DNA of 64,000 nucleotides from Tretioscincus oriximinensis (Eukaryota; Chordata; Lepidosauria; Squamata; Gymnophthalmidae): contig JAJVDF010000231.1 in the NCBI GenBank assembly GCA_022410635.1, positions 448,828 through 512,827 on the forward strand. Reading direction: 5' to 3'. How positions within the stretch are numbered: position 1 is the stretch's first letter; the number at the start of each line of letters is the position of its first letter. Position numbers and translations under genes: made by a program. Shown here in pieces: positions 33,451-43,956 of the stretch. The notes beneath the pieces are model-generated. The model searched no databases. It was given only the letters and a program-made list of their open reading frames with translations, and had not been told where the DNA came from.

Positions 33451-33523
33451 GAGCAGTCCTGCTATCTGAGGAAAAGATGATCAGTTGGAGCAGTCCTGCT
33501 GTCTGAGGAAAAGATGATCAGTA
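33451..33523 (+). repeat. Two-copy tandem duplication, 37-bp unit
   Basis: GAGCAGTCCTGCTATCTGAGGAAAAGATGATCAGTTG is followed directly by a near-identical second unit with one change (CTATCTG to CTGTCTG) and a different last few bases. Confidence 0.85.
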
Positions 33524-34239
33524 TTTGGATGACCAGTTCCATATCAGACTCCACCCTGTATTGCTCTGCTCTAAAATTTGCACAGGTTTTGAAGCCTGAT
33601 ATGAGGCTGCGAAGGACTAAAATTCCTTGCTTCAGATGCTTGGGATACATATTTTTGTGGTCCCCGCTATGTTCTATCCAATTGCATACCTGCTAAACAA
33701 CATTCCTCCCCAAAACCATAAATCTGCCACTATTGGCAGACATTTTGTCTTCCTAAACTGGACTGTGTCCAATATGGACATGGTAAGCTAGCAGAGAGTA
33801 GAATTTTCCTAGACTGTATCAAAGCATGGAAGAGAAAAATCCAGGAGAAAAGCTAGTCCTGCACTATAATGGACTACTTGTAAGTGCAAGAAAGGCCCTA
33901 GGCTCATACCTGCATATAATATAAAAAACCCTAGACAGGTTTATCTATTTTCTGTTTGTTCTCTTACAAGCTTGTGTCCTGCTTGTCTCTGCTTGCCTGA
34001 ATCACACTGTAGCTGTCATACATACTAAATTCCTTCTGCTACATAAGTCAACAGAATGAACACTTTTATCATTTGCCCAGACAAAAGTACAATTTAAGGC
34101 TGAAGCCTGTTAATGTAAGAGCACAAGTCCATTAACATAAGAATGTCCTGTTGGATTGGACAGTGATGCATCTAATCCTATCCAGAAGTCATTTCTTCTT
34201 AATTTAGTCCAGTTCTTCAAAGCAGAAGATGGACTAAAT

Positions 34240-34842
34240 CAGGGGTGGGGAATCTTTTTTCTGTGAAAGGCAATTTTGATATTTGTAAAATCATCCAAGG
34301 ACCATATACCTTCCCTCACTCCAGCCTCCCCCTGTTCAGACCACGCCTCACTCCAGGCCCCTCCTCCCACTCCAGGCCCCTCCTCTATCCCCATCCCATG
34401 CAGGGCAGGATAACCAAGCCCGTACTACTGTACACAAAACAACATAGGAGCAAATACCTCCTCCTCTTGCATGGAATGGTTTCTGCTGCTGCCACCCAGT
34501 CCCCTGCAACCCAAAACTTCCCACGCAATGCTCCCACATGTCAAACTGAGCAATGAGAAGAAAAGGCCCATCACCACCACTCTCGCTCCTTCGGTGGTTT
34601 CGCTTGTTGGAAGAGGTGCCTTCTCCGAATGCTGGTGCTTCCTTCACTCCCCTGACTTTCTGCTTTCATCATATTCTGCCCCTTGGAGCCTCTCAGATCT
34701 CTGGCTCGTGCACCCAAGGAGCAATACTTTTTTACAACTTTTTTTAAAAGGAAGGAGGGAGTGGCCAAGAAGATCCGCAGGCCAGATCAAATGGCACCGT
34801 AGGCCGGTTTTTGGCCTGTGGGCTGCACTTTCCCGTCTCCTG
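34240..34842. mobile_element. Non-autonomous hAT-like element (Charlie-type ends)
   Basis: Left terminus CAGGGGTGGGGAATCTTTTT and right terminus GGCTGCACTTTCCCGTCTCCTG form an imperfect inverted pair typical of hAT elements. Subterminal TGTGAAAGGCAATTTTGATATTTG and CAGGCCAGATCAAATGGCACC are also typical. The 8-bp flanks (GACTAAAT and GATGAAGG) no longer match well. Short frames inside have no transposase motifs. Confidence 0.7.
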
Positions 34843-34937
34843 GATGAAGGCATTATGTATCAAAGGTGTTACGAGAGACTCTTGCTAGATATTCCTCATC
34901 TGTCTTGTTAGCCCTTCTCTGAGGTGAGGTGGGAATG

Positions 34938-34981
34938 TAAATATATATATTTACATATATATATATATATATATATATATA
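34938..34981 (+). repeat. (TA)n run, left of mariner MITE
   Basis: Near-pure TA dinucleotides interrupted once by TTTACA. Confidence 0.9.
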
Positions 34982-35186
34982 CAGGGTGCTTCAAAAAATG
35001 TATACATACTGTGAACTTTCATAGAAAATTTATTTACTGTTCTACTGTTCTACAAAGTTAAATTTCAGGAAATTAGAAAGCTTAAAGTCCAATGTAAATA
35101 AAACGTAAAAAACAAATGAGTACGAGTCACCACTGATTCTGTACATCGTATGGAAGTTCAAAGTGTGTATACATTTTTGAAGCACC

Positions 35187-35189
<3 letters not shown>
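34982..35189. mobile_element. Mariner-like MITE in a TA run
   Basis: 208 bp with termini CAGGGTGCTTCAAAAAATGT and ACATTTTTGAAGCACCCTG, about 35 bp of inverted repeat continuing through TATACA.ACT.TGAACTT. The CAGGGTG.TTCAAAA end and TA flanks are mariner hallmarks. No open frame of meaning. A shorter relative is at 46260. Confidence 0.85.

Positions 35190-35239
<50 letters not shown>
35190..35239 (+). repeat. (TA)n run, right of mariner MITE
   Basis: About 24 TA units. Confidence 0.92.
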
Positions 35240-35242
<3 letters not shown>

Positions 35243-35708
35243 AAATAGGTTTAAGGAAATTCTCATATTCTCACTAAAGATCCACAAAGCTAGAAAAATG
35301 TATTCATCACATGCCATAATGAAGAATATAGCACCCCCCACCGCCACCCCCATTGGCTTGCTTCCTATAAAATAGTTTTTAACCTCTAACCAACCCTTCA
35401 TCAATATTTCTTTTTCTTTCCCCTATGGGAATAGTAGTTTGTGGGAGTTTTTTAAAAAACTGATTTTGTAGATCATCCTTGGTAATCAATAATGCATTTT
35501 AATGTATTTCATCCTTTTTTTTTTTTTACAAACTAATAAGACTTGTATTGAGTGGTTCTTCTGATAACCTGCATCCTTGTCTTGTCCAGAAAAATGTGTT
35601 GTCTGCTAATTTAAGTGTTTGCTTGTGTCAAAGTGTTCCTATTAAAGTAAAGCACACCAGGTACACCCAGTGGAAACTCACAGAACTTTGATTTTTGTTT
35701 ACTTTCAG

Positions 35709-35825
35709 TGGCCCCACCGTCAAGATTAAGATACACTGTCATTGCACAAGACAGTATTCAGATTTCATGGAAAGCCCCAAAAGGGAAGTTTGATGGATAT
35801 AAACTCCTTGTTACTCCAAATTCAG
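35709..35825 (+). CDS. COL14A1: COL14A1 exon: first half of FN3 domain 1
   Basis: The acceptor is ACTTTCAG at 35701-35708 and the donor is TCAG|gtaaag. The exon is 117 nt, phase 1 at both ends, and encodes about residues 35-73. It starts [20 protein letters not shown] and ends KLLVTPNSG. This is the N-terminal half of a fibronectin type III fold: the Pro-rich A strand, the conserved Trp of ISWKAP in strand B, and the YKLLV strand C. The match to collagen XIV is strong. Human has [19 protein letters not shown] at the equivalent place. Because the exon is symmetric (1-1), skipping it would keep frame but destroy the domain. Confidence 0.96.
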
Positions 35826-36234
35826 GTAAAGAAAAAGAAGTGGAGGAGAGGAAAAATCAAATGTTTCATCTTATGCTGGCTCCAAATTACAGGAAACAAC
35901 AGGGGGATTTTGAGAAAAATCACAGGTTTGCCCTTTGTCTGACTCTATCAGACCTGGGAAGCTATTTAGGCTGATTTCCATGTATTTTGGCAGTTTTCCA
36001 CATGAGAGCAGGGCCGGATTTAGGCTGTATTTTGCCCATTGCTGTAATTTACTTACTTGTTTGTTTGTTTATCCTCCTCTTCCCTCAGGTACTTTGGGTT
36101 TTGTAATAATAAAAGCAGTAAAAAATATTATTTTCTTAGTACTACCGGTATCTATATTTTGCCTAAATACAGCCCTGCANGGNAGTAAGGAAAGCCAGCA
36201 AATTGCCTGCCCCNAATTTGTTTTTTTATTTTAC

Positions 36235-36491
36235 ACACTAGTGGAGAAACCCACAGATGCAGGCTTCATGGGAAGGAGGGGGGAAGGCGCGCACAGACAG
36301 GCATTCACTTGTCCAATTGCTGGGCATCCCCCGCTGCTGCTCACAGACTGGGAGTGGGCATCATTGAGTCGTACTGCTGCCATTGCACGCTCTATCTCCA
36401 AATCTGAGCTCTGGGATTTGTCAAGAAAAGACCAATCCCAGAGCTTGGATCAGGTCCACCAGCAATGCACATTTTATTAATAGTAGAGATA
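36235..36491 (+). repeat. Unclassified element E, second copy
   Basis: Starts near ACACTAGTGGAGAAACCCAC and ends TTTTATTAATAGTAGAGATAC, the same end as 22385-22402. A hairpin GAGCTCTGGGATTTGTC / GACCAATCCCAGAGCTTGG lies near the right end (36408-36446), as in the other copy. More GC-rich than the intron around it. Confidence 0.4.
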
Positions 36492-37279
36492 CTTGGCTGC
36501 CTCCCACTAGCCCAAATTAATCTCATCTCTGACACTGGGAAACTATTACTGATATTGTTGCTGGATGGTATAGGTTATCCATTCATAATCCTGAGACTAC
36601 GTTAAGAATGATGTGATTATGTCGGATGTCGTCCAGTTCTCCATCAGCAAGTGCATTTAAAGGCTTCCCTTCTGCATGTTAGTGTGGAGCATGGGAGACC
36701 CTAAGCATTTATTAGTATGCCCCATCTGCAGTATGAATAGGCTTTGTCATCAGGTTCTACCAGTATACTGGTGTAGCCTAATCTGAAACACAGAGGCATG
36801 GACAAGTCAATATGGGAAGTACCCCTTGGCCTGATCTGCACTTGGCCTCATTCTGTTCCTCCCACCACAGCTCAGGAGATATAGTTCTTGGCTGTNGAGC
36901 TCATGCAAGCTGGCTTCAAAGCTCCCCTGGGAGCTGGGCTGGAGCATGTCATTGCCATGCAGACAGTGTTGTTATAGTGTAGAGTAATTCATTTCAGCCT
37001 TCAGATGGATATCTTGATTTCTAATATATTGTGTAATAGAAGAAGTAAGTGCAGGAAGGCCTAGTACCTCTTTGCTGCATTTATCTTAGTAGAGCCTGGA
37101 GCAGTTATAAAAATTGCAGTGATTAAAAAGAACCACTAAACATAATAAAAACATCAACAGCACCATATCTTGAAACAATCATGCCTCACAATTAACGGAG
37201 CAGTAAAATTAACATCATTGTTCTTTAAGGGTGTAAGTGAAGAGATGCATTTAAAATCATTCCTAGATATCGGTATGAT

Positions 37280-37434
37280 GAGGATTGTTTACTATCCCCA
37301 TTGTGCTTATTCTGTGCTAAATCTCAGAATTGAAACCTGCCAAATGGGGCCTGCCATAGTCTACCCTGGCATGTAGATGGCCAACTTCTGTACCAAGATA
37401 GAGTCCAGAATAAGACTCAGTGGGGACAGGGCCT
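37280..37434. repeat. MITE-like element, GCCTTATTCTGGG family
   Basis: Left end TATCCCCATTGTGCTTATTCTG, right end TCCAGAATAAGACTCAGTGGGG, with TGGGGCCTGCCATAGTCTAC in the middle. Good copy of the family. Confidence 0.65.
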
Positions 37435-37479
37435 TAAAGAATTTCTGGGAGTTTTCTACCCAGAAATCTCATAGCCCCA

Positions 37480-37772
37480 AAATCTTATGAAATTTTCCTC
37501 GCATGTGAAAATTTTGCGGTGGCACTTCTGGGGCTGGACTGGAAGTGACATCACTCTGGGTGACATTCCTAGAAGCAGAGACTGGAAGTGACATTATTAG
37601 CGATGTCACTTTCAGCCCTGGGGCACCCTTTCTGGAAGCAGGGGCGGAAATGACATCAAAAGGGTGTCACTCCTAGCTCTGATGGTATCCCTAGCATGTT
37701 TCAGCACGAGGATACGTACTTTGTACAAGAATGTGAAATCTCACAAATATGAGATTCTCATNNAATTCCCAG
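37480..37772 (+). repeat. GTGACATCA-rich dispersed repeat F, copy 1
   Basis: Contains alternating direct and inverted GGAAGTGACATCA / TGATGTCACTTCC-like units (37541-37685) ending in ACAAGAATGTGAAATCTCACAAATATGAGATTCTCAT (37728-37764). Related blocks at 38905 and 50280. Confidence 0.55.
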
Positions 37773-38904
37773 CACTNCCTTAAAGGGTTTTATAACTAGG
37801 ATTACCACATAAAACCAGGACAAACCAGGGCATACAGTGCCATTGTGGGAATGATCACCAGCAGGTAGGCCCCTATATTTGCCCTTCCATTTTGCAGCGA
37901 CAAAGTTGGTTGCTAGGCAATCTTAACTGAACTTCTGTTGTTTTTCCCCTTGCATTGTTTTTTAACCATCAGATGGCCATAAGTAGGTGCCTGAAACATA
38001 TTCCAAAATTTTATGACAAGGGTATGGTCCTTTTGACCATGAAAAGAACAGGATAAAAATGTACAACTTTAATAGGTGTGGAAAAGTGGCTTTGTTCCCA
38101 GATTCTGCATGTGGCGAAATTCTTCTTTTCCATGTTCATTAAAGCTGCAAACTCATGTCCTGTTTCTCTTGTGGTAACTCTACCATTGACTCACAAGAGT
38201 ACTGAAGAAAAAACGACAAGGACGTGAATTACAACTTACGTTAGAGGAAAATGCTTTCCATTCAGTGGAACAGGCTTAGATCTACACCAGGGTTACCAGA
38301 CAAATTTGCGATAGAAGCTTGTACCTTTAATGGGTGTGGAAAAGTAATTTTTCTCCCCAGGTGCTGCAGGCACTAGAAGTTGCACCTGGTGAAAATTCCT
38401 CTCTTCTACAGCGATTAAAAATGTAAACTTCTATCCCAGATTTTATCTGGTAACCCTATTCTACATACATATCGTTTTTCTTTCCTGTACCTATCCTTCT
38501 ACATAGGCAGGTGATTATGATGTTGATGATTGTATGAGACATGTGTCAACATCTATTATTATCTCATAACATCCTGAAGCTCAGGAATTGAACCAATCAA
38601 TTGTTATGTCTGGGAATCCTATATTGCTCTATATTTTATCTTGCCACTGAAAGTGACGGATTTATGGGGGATGATTTCCTAATTAGGAGGCATGTAGAAA
38701 CATGATGGAAAGCTTGCCTTTCCAGCCCATGCCAAAGATTATACTGCTTATTATACTCAGGCTTGTTTGAGGATATCTATGTATCTCTATACTGATGGTT
38801 TGCTTTAAAGGTGCTTCGAGAAATTTCTGGGTTTTGAAAAGCAAGCGTGGAGACAAAATATCCTGCTGTGTTTGCAAAGCCAGGACAATTATAGATGCAT
38901 GCAG

Positions 38905-39100
38905 TGCTGGGAATATTTGGGGTGAGAAATCTTGTGCCAAAGCCTGAAAATCTCAGGGTGCCCTTTCTGAAAGCAGAGACAGGAAGTGACATCATTTGTG
39001 AAGTCACTTCTGGCCCTTGGGTGCTTTTTCCAGATGCAGAGACCTCCGAAAAAATGGCTGGACAAGAACCCATGTGAGAGTGGAAATTCTGACAAATGGT
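38905..39100 (+). repeat. GTGACATCA-rich dispersed repeat F, copy 2
   Basis: CAGAGACAGGAAGTGACATCATTTGTGAAGTCACTTCTGGCCC is the shared core (38977-39019). It ends about 130 bp before COL14A1 exon 3. Confidence 0.55.
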
Positions 39101-39228
39101 ACAAGAATCATGGTCTCACCACTGGGCACATGTGGATAGTTAAAAATGTAGATAACGTACCCCAAAATAAGTACTTTGCTTTTATAAAAAACAAAATCCT
39201 CAATTTTGTTTTTTTTTCTGTTTTACAG

Positions 39229-39372
39229 GTGGAAAAACCAATGAGCTCACCCTTCAAAACAATGCAAACAAAGCCATTATCCAAGGTCTTATCTCTGACC
39301 AGAGTTATACGGTTCAAATAGTTGCATTTGCTAAAGATGAAGAAAGCAAAGCCGCTGAAGGCCAATTTCGAA
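39229..39372 (+). CDS. COL14A1: COL14A1 exon: second half of FN3 domain 1
   Basis: The acceptor is a long T tract then TTTTACAG before 39229, and the donor is CGAA|gtacgc. The exon is 144 nt, phase 1-1, residues about 74-121. It begins [20 protein letters not shown] and ends KAAEGQFR. It carries the L-Y strand pattern of FN3 strands E-F ([17 protein letters not shown]), including the conserved Tyr. It completes the domain begun in the previous exon. The intron just upstream contains a copy of the GTGACATCA-rich dispersed repeat that ends only about 130 bp before the exon. Confidence 0.96.
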
Positions 39373-39769
39373 GTACGCTACCTCCTGCTATCTGTTTCTC
39401 ACATAAGAATCTACTTTGTTGCAGCTGGTTAAAACTAAGCAAAGTGCAATGTGGATATAATTTGTATACGGCCTTTCAGTGCCAATTACCCAAAGTTCTT
39501 GGAGTCATCAACTCAAACTGAGAGAAGTAGAGAAAAAGTCAGCCACAGATGGTTTTTACATTGGAGATAAAATTCTGCCAGGTTTCTTAGGGCTTTTTCT
39601 CTGGGAACCTTTCCTGTCCACTGGTTGGGGGAAATTCTTTCTGCCTTTCACATTTCTTGAGGCAGAATCATTCCTGCTCCTAGTCCAGAAGCAGGCCATC
39701 TGCTATATTCCATGCTTTCTGTGTTCTACATACGTGACTGCCTCTCCTTACTGTTACAAGGTAAAAACA

Positions 39770-39863
39770 TTTTCAGAGAAATAGCCGTGTTAGTCTAGCA
39801 GAACGTCCAGCAAAGGAGCTAGCAGCACTTTGAGACTAACTTGAGAAAAGTGGTTGGCATAAA
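39770..39863 (-). mobile_element. Foldback retroposon, truncated copy
   Basis: TTTTCAGAGAAATAGCCGTG through GTCCAGCAAAGGAGCTAGCAGCAC to AAAGTGGTTGGCATAAAG. The second hairpin arm is missing, which is a 5' truncation in its own orientation and typical of retroposons. Confidence 0.75.
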
Positions 39864-40915
39864 GGCAGCTGTTTTTCTATCAGGTTCATACTAAGCGATA
39901 TTTTGATCCTTGAGGCTTTCTTGCTTGAAGTTAGACTATATTTGTATTTACCTGTGCTGTTCCAAAATAAGCTAATCGCGAGGCCAGGCATATGTACCCA
40001 CCTTTTTCTTTTTCTTCTTCTTCTTTAAGAAAACCACACAGTACTTTAAAGTTAAAGGGCAAACTGCTGAATGATAGCTCCAGCCCCTAAGTTATTAAAT
40101 GNGGTTGTTTTTAGAGTTCTTTAATTTCAATGGAAATGCAAAGTTGACACTATGTTTTAAAATGTAAGGCTGATAATACCTTTAAAATACTGAGGTATGT
40201 GTGTAGCTCTAATTTTTTCATTTGATGGAGTTCCACTTGGGTCCTAATGACATCATGAAATCAGACATTGCTAGGCCTCCTATTTTGTCTTGAAAAGTAG
40301 ATATGCCTGATAATAGTCAACATGTTTGATGAGCTATGAACTTCAGTTATCTTATAAAAGCTGGCTGCTATAAATATAGTTCATAAGATATAAAGTCACA
40401 GTGGTTTTAAGTGTTTGTTGTCCTGTATATATAAAATATACAAACTTATTTTTTTACGACCTATACCCTCTACTTGATTACTTAGTGATTTGGGGTTGGT
40501 TGTAATTCCTTGATTAATGTCTCCATAATATATTAAATGAAATCCCCCACCCCTAAAAGGATAGGAGGAATGTAAAAAAAGAGATGTGAAATTTATGCAT
40601 CAGTAATGAGGCTGGAATAAACCAAAATCTTTTATATTTTAAAATATTTTTTAAAAATACATGCTTGATTAGTAATAATTCTTATTTACCAGACCCATGT
40701 AGAGAATGACTATAGTTCCTTGCAGCCCCCTGGAGTGTGGCAAACCAAATGGTTTCAGGGAATTCACAAACGTTTACTTATCCCAGTCTTTTGAGGTGTA
40801 TCAAAGAAATTAAGGTGCTATTCTGACACACGCTTCCAATTCATCTACAGTCCTGAAAAACTGGACTAAACACAGAAAGAAGAAAAACCATTTTTTCCCT
40901 TTGTTTGATCCAATT

Positions 40916-41375
40916 CATCAGTGGCAATTGGTGGGCCACTGTGTGTGACATAGACTGACCAGATTTTCTGAGGCCCAAACTGGGGCAATTAATATTCATG
41001 CTAATTTACATAGTCATGAATATGCAAATCACCCACCAACATGCATACCCCTCCACAATACCGACCCTTGACATCTGCAAAGTGCACAATAATTTTTTGA
41101 AGTGCATGATAAATTTCTATTTTTTTTTATTTTAACTTAGGAGAGGGAGCCTCCAGGAGCTGTCCCTGCTTGCCAAAGCCAACTAGTGGTGATGCAGTGG
41201 TTTTTATTTTTTTTTAATTTTCCTCAGCCAAAAATGGGGAAATCCCCACCACCACCGGGAGGGTGAGGTAGAAACCGCAAAACTGGGTTTCCCTTCCAAT
41301 GGGTCATATGGCCAGCCTATGTGACAAAATGCTGGACTGCATGGGGAAGTTTTTCTGACTGAAGATGAATTAAAA
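40916..41375 (+). mobile_element. CR1 3' end remnant split by a hAT-like insertion
   Basis: GTGGGCCACTGTGTGTGACA before, and TGTGACAAAATGCTGGACTGCATGG after, the inner element are the two halves of a CR1 terminus. The repeated TGTGACA is the insertion duplication. Confidence 0.75.
40951..41319. mobile_element. hAT-like element (TAGGCTGACCAGAT family) in CR1
   Basis: Starts TAGACTGACCAGATTTTCTG, ends ATGGGTCATATGGCCAGCCTA. TGTGACA flanks both sides (7 bp identical). It has the AATTTACATAGTCATGAATATGCAAAT palindrome remnant and AGTGCATGATAAATTT units. No transposase. Confidence 0.85.
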
Positions 41376-42794
41376 CTACCTTACCAAACAGCACCAAAGG
41401 GTGTTTTTGCACTTCGGCTTAAGTACGCAACTGGAATGGAGGAATCCATATTTAAAATCTGTATATAGTACTGATTAATTTGATTTATCACTATTCTAGA
41501 CAAACAGCTCTTATCCAGACAATCCTTTATCCCATGCAAACAATATGGACGATTGAGCTCCTTAAACCAAGTTACTATTGTGGGTGCGCATAAAAGTCTT
41601 TGAAAAAAAATTGTGCAGTATTATATAACACACATATACAAGTACTTAGCCTGCCTTTTACTGATCTTTTCTGATTCCCAAAGATAGACAATTTGGGAGC
41701 TGATCATTCTTCGAAAGGAGAGCATCTGGGAATAACAGGTGATCTTCAGCCAAAGTAGAAAGAGAAAAATAAAATCATCCCAGTAGAGAAAAGCCAAAAT
41801 CTTTTTGTACTCTTTCCAAGAAAAAGACATGAATCTGTCCGTACAGCCGCCACAAGTCAAGTTAAAATCAGTGACACCTTTTTCTTTAGCCACACGTATA
41901 CACAGCAGGCTCTCATGGCTCACAGATGCCAAAGAGGCAAATTAAAACAGGCCATAAAATTCTCAGTCGAAAGTTACGATGACAGGAAACTGTTCAAAAT
42001 ATTATTTTAAAGGTTTCCTCGTAACCCACCACTGCCTCTGTTTTTCTTGCAGTTGTTAGGGAACTGAGTCAAATCTGAAGAAAATCTTTTGAAATGGATC
42101 TTCTGGAAGCTATTTAGGAGTGAATAAGACTTTTTCTGAACTGAGCTGTATTCCAGGACATATCTCAGAAATGGAACCTACTATCTGGTAGATTAAGACA
42201 GGCTAGATTGGGGTGTCCTCCCACTTCTTGTTGCTGCCACCAACAAACACAACCTTTTACTTATCACCACTCTTGGTTCCCTTTAGTATATTCAGTGTAC
42301 CTCTCTTCTCTAAAAGAGGTCACTCCGAGAGAAGTTCCACAAATATGACTAGGTTGATTTTATCCCTTTGGCCCCAACACTGTGGGTGCTTATAAATGGG
42401 CAGAGATGCAAGTTGCGGTTATTCAAATTTAATACAACATAGCTCATGTATTATGGCAATGGAATGATAAAACTTTCGCTTTAATCCCCTTTGTTGGGAT
42501 TCTCAGGCTGCATCCACATGCAGGGCTAAAAAGCGGTCTTACCTTTCATTTCACATGGCGGCCACCATAGATGGGTTGGAGGAAAGAAGTGCTAGGCCAT
42601 GAGTGTGAATTTTGTAATATCAGAGTTCTATACAGGGTTTCAGCTACATCACTTTTTTACACCCATTAAAGCTATGAAATTCCTATCCTTTTTTTGTAGT
42701 AGCCCTATAATAATCCAGTCTGGAAGTTAACTGTGTTAAATTGCTTTTTGCTGAATAATGGTAAATATGTGCTTTTTTTGCGCATCCTCTGGGC

Positions 42795-42905
42795 ATATAT
42801 ACTATGGCCCCGTCACTATTGAGCCTTATTCTGGNTTGTATCTCAGTATAGGGCTTGGCTATCCACATTCATTCATGGCCTCCTACAGTCCACACTAGTG
42901 TATAA
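42795..42905 (+). repeat. MITE-like fragment, GCCTTATTCTGGG family
   Basis: CACTATTGAGCCTTATTCTGG, TATCTCAGTATAGGGCTTGGC, then CCTACAGTCCACACTAGTGTA. Only the left part is clear. Confidence 0.5.
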
Positions 42906-43050
42906 TTAAGATCTGACTGAAATGCATATCAAATAGAAACAGTGTCAAAGCATATTATACTGAAACTGATATCATTACAAATGAAGGAATTATAATATTT
43001 AAATGCTTTGTTTTGGGATTTAAAAACAAACTCCTTTTCTGCTTGTTTAG

Positions 43051-43152
43051 TTAAAGATCTCGAGAAGAAGAAGGAAAGTTCAGGCAAACCCAAGGTGAGG
43101 CCAGCTATACCGACAAAGGATACAGAAAGTACAGTAATGCCGGAAGTAGAAG
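43051..43152 (+). CDS. COL14A1: COL14A1 exon: linker between FN3-1 and VWA
   Basis: The acceptor is GCTTGTTTAG and the donor is GAAG|gtcaga. The exon is 102 nt, phase 1-1, residues about 122-155. It encodes a charged, Lys/Glu/Pro-rich spacer beginning IKDLEKKKESSGKPK and ending EV-E. Only the first part (IKDLEK) closely matches other collagen XIV proteins; the rest is variable, as expected for a flexible linker. An internal sequence AAG|gtgagg at 43092-43099 is a better match to the donor consensus than the real donor. Use of it would give a 44-nt exon and a stop codon soon after joining exon 5 (see findings). Confidence 0.92.
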
Positions 43153-43439
43153 GTCAGAATGCTTTCCATGTTTCTCCCATGTAATTCCTATTGTTGATTA
43201 TTCAGCTTGAAAATTGCAAAGTGGTTTTCAAAACTATGCTCACATGCGGGCTCTTTAACCATCTTAAATTTTGAAGAACTGGAATGAAATCATGAAAAAC
43301 TAGAAAAAAATGGGATTTTCTGGTTTTTAGTTTAAAAACATGTATATTGATTGTGCCCAAAAATGCTCTTCTCACTGTTCAAGTTTGCTGGGGAAAACTA
43401 GTCATAGAAGCAAGATGAGCATTCAGCTTATTTTTCTTT

Positions 43440-43668
43440 GGTGCTGTGTTTAGCATGTCAGGCTCCTATCTGGAAGTCTCACAGTTTGATTCTGCACTCC
43501 TCCAAGATGCCAGTTGGGTGACCNTGGGCTTGTTTTGGTTCTTTGGAGCTCTCTCACCTCCACCTACTTCATAAGAGGTCTGTTGTGAAGAGAAGAACAT
43601 AAGGTTATGAAAACTGATTCAATTCCCTTTGGGTTGAGAAAAGCGGGATATAAAACCAATTCATCCAC
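43440..43668 (+). repeat. tRNA-derived SINE with family A tail (family B)
   Basis: CAGGCTCCTATCTGGAAGTCTC, CAGTTTGATTCTGCACTCC, CTCTCTCACCTCCACCTACTTC, then TTTGGGTTGAGAAAAGCGGGATATAAAACC. Confidence 0.8.
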
Positions 43669-43689
43669 CTCTTTTTTCCTCCACAAGTG

Positions 43690-43950
43690 AAGAGGTATGG
43701 TGGCGCCAAGATCAAGAACAGGTCTTTCAACGGAGAGGTCAACCATTTGAGGCCCATGTATCTGCTGTGGAGAGGAGTGTAATCGCATTATACTGCCCTT
43801 AGCTTCAGCCAACCTAAAATGAACAATGACAAGTAGATTAATAAGGATCATTATTGCAACGTGATGGGGAAGGTAGACTGTAAGTCACTTTGATTTCCTT
43901 CAAGTGAGAAAAGCAGGCTCTAAAAACCCAGTCCTCCTTCTCCTTCTCCT
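43690..43950 (+). repeat. Sauria-like SINE (family A)
   Basis: AGAGGTATGGTGGCGCCAAG head, TTTGAGGCCCATGTATCTGC, CTTAGCTTCAGCCAACC, GAAAAGCAGGCTCTAAAAACCCAG tail and a (CTCCTT)n run. Directly followed by another family A copy. Confidence 0.78.
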
Positions 43951-43956
43951 TCTTCA

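Larger units (their letters stand above)
27580..35708 (+). other. COL14A1 intron 1
   Basis: 8.1 kb between GTAAGC and TTTCAG. It holds a foldback retroposon, L2 ends, a repeat C copy, two hAT-like elements and a mariner MITE, listed separately. The stretches 27580-28325, 29436-30600 and 33524-34160 contain nothing I recognise. Confidence 0.85.
35826..39228 (+). other. COL14A1 intron 2
   Basis: 3.4 kb. Holds element E, a MITE and two copies of the GTGACATCA-rich repeat, listed separately. 36500-37270 and 37775-38650 show nothing I can name, though 38285-38460 looks like decayed repeat sequence. Confidence 0.85.
39373..43050 (+). other. COL14A1 intron 3
   Basis: 3.7 kb. Holds a foldback fragment and a hAT-like element in a CR1 remnant, listed separately. 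39864-40900 and 41380-42780 contain no recognised feature. Confidence 0.85.

Noticed and set aside
34471..34911. 146-codon + strand frame and its antisense partners
   Set aside because: It lies within the hAT-like element 34240-34842, with no recognisable protein domain and no splice context.
35935..36480. 181-codon frame after COL14A1 exon 2
   Set aside because: It contains two ambiguous codons, runs through element E, and the exon ends at 35825 with a clear donor. Intronic.
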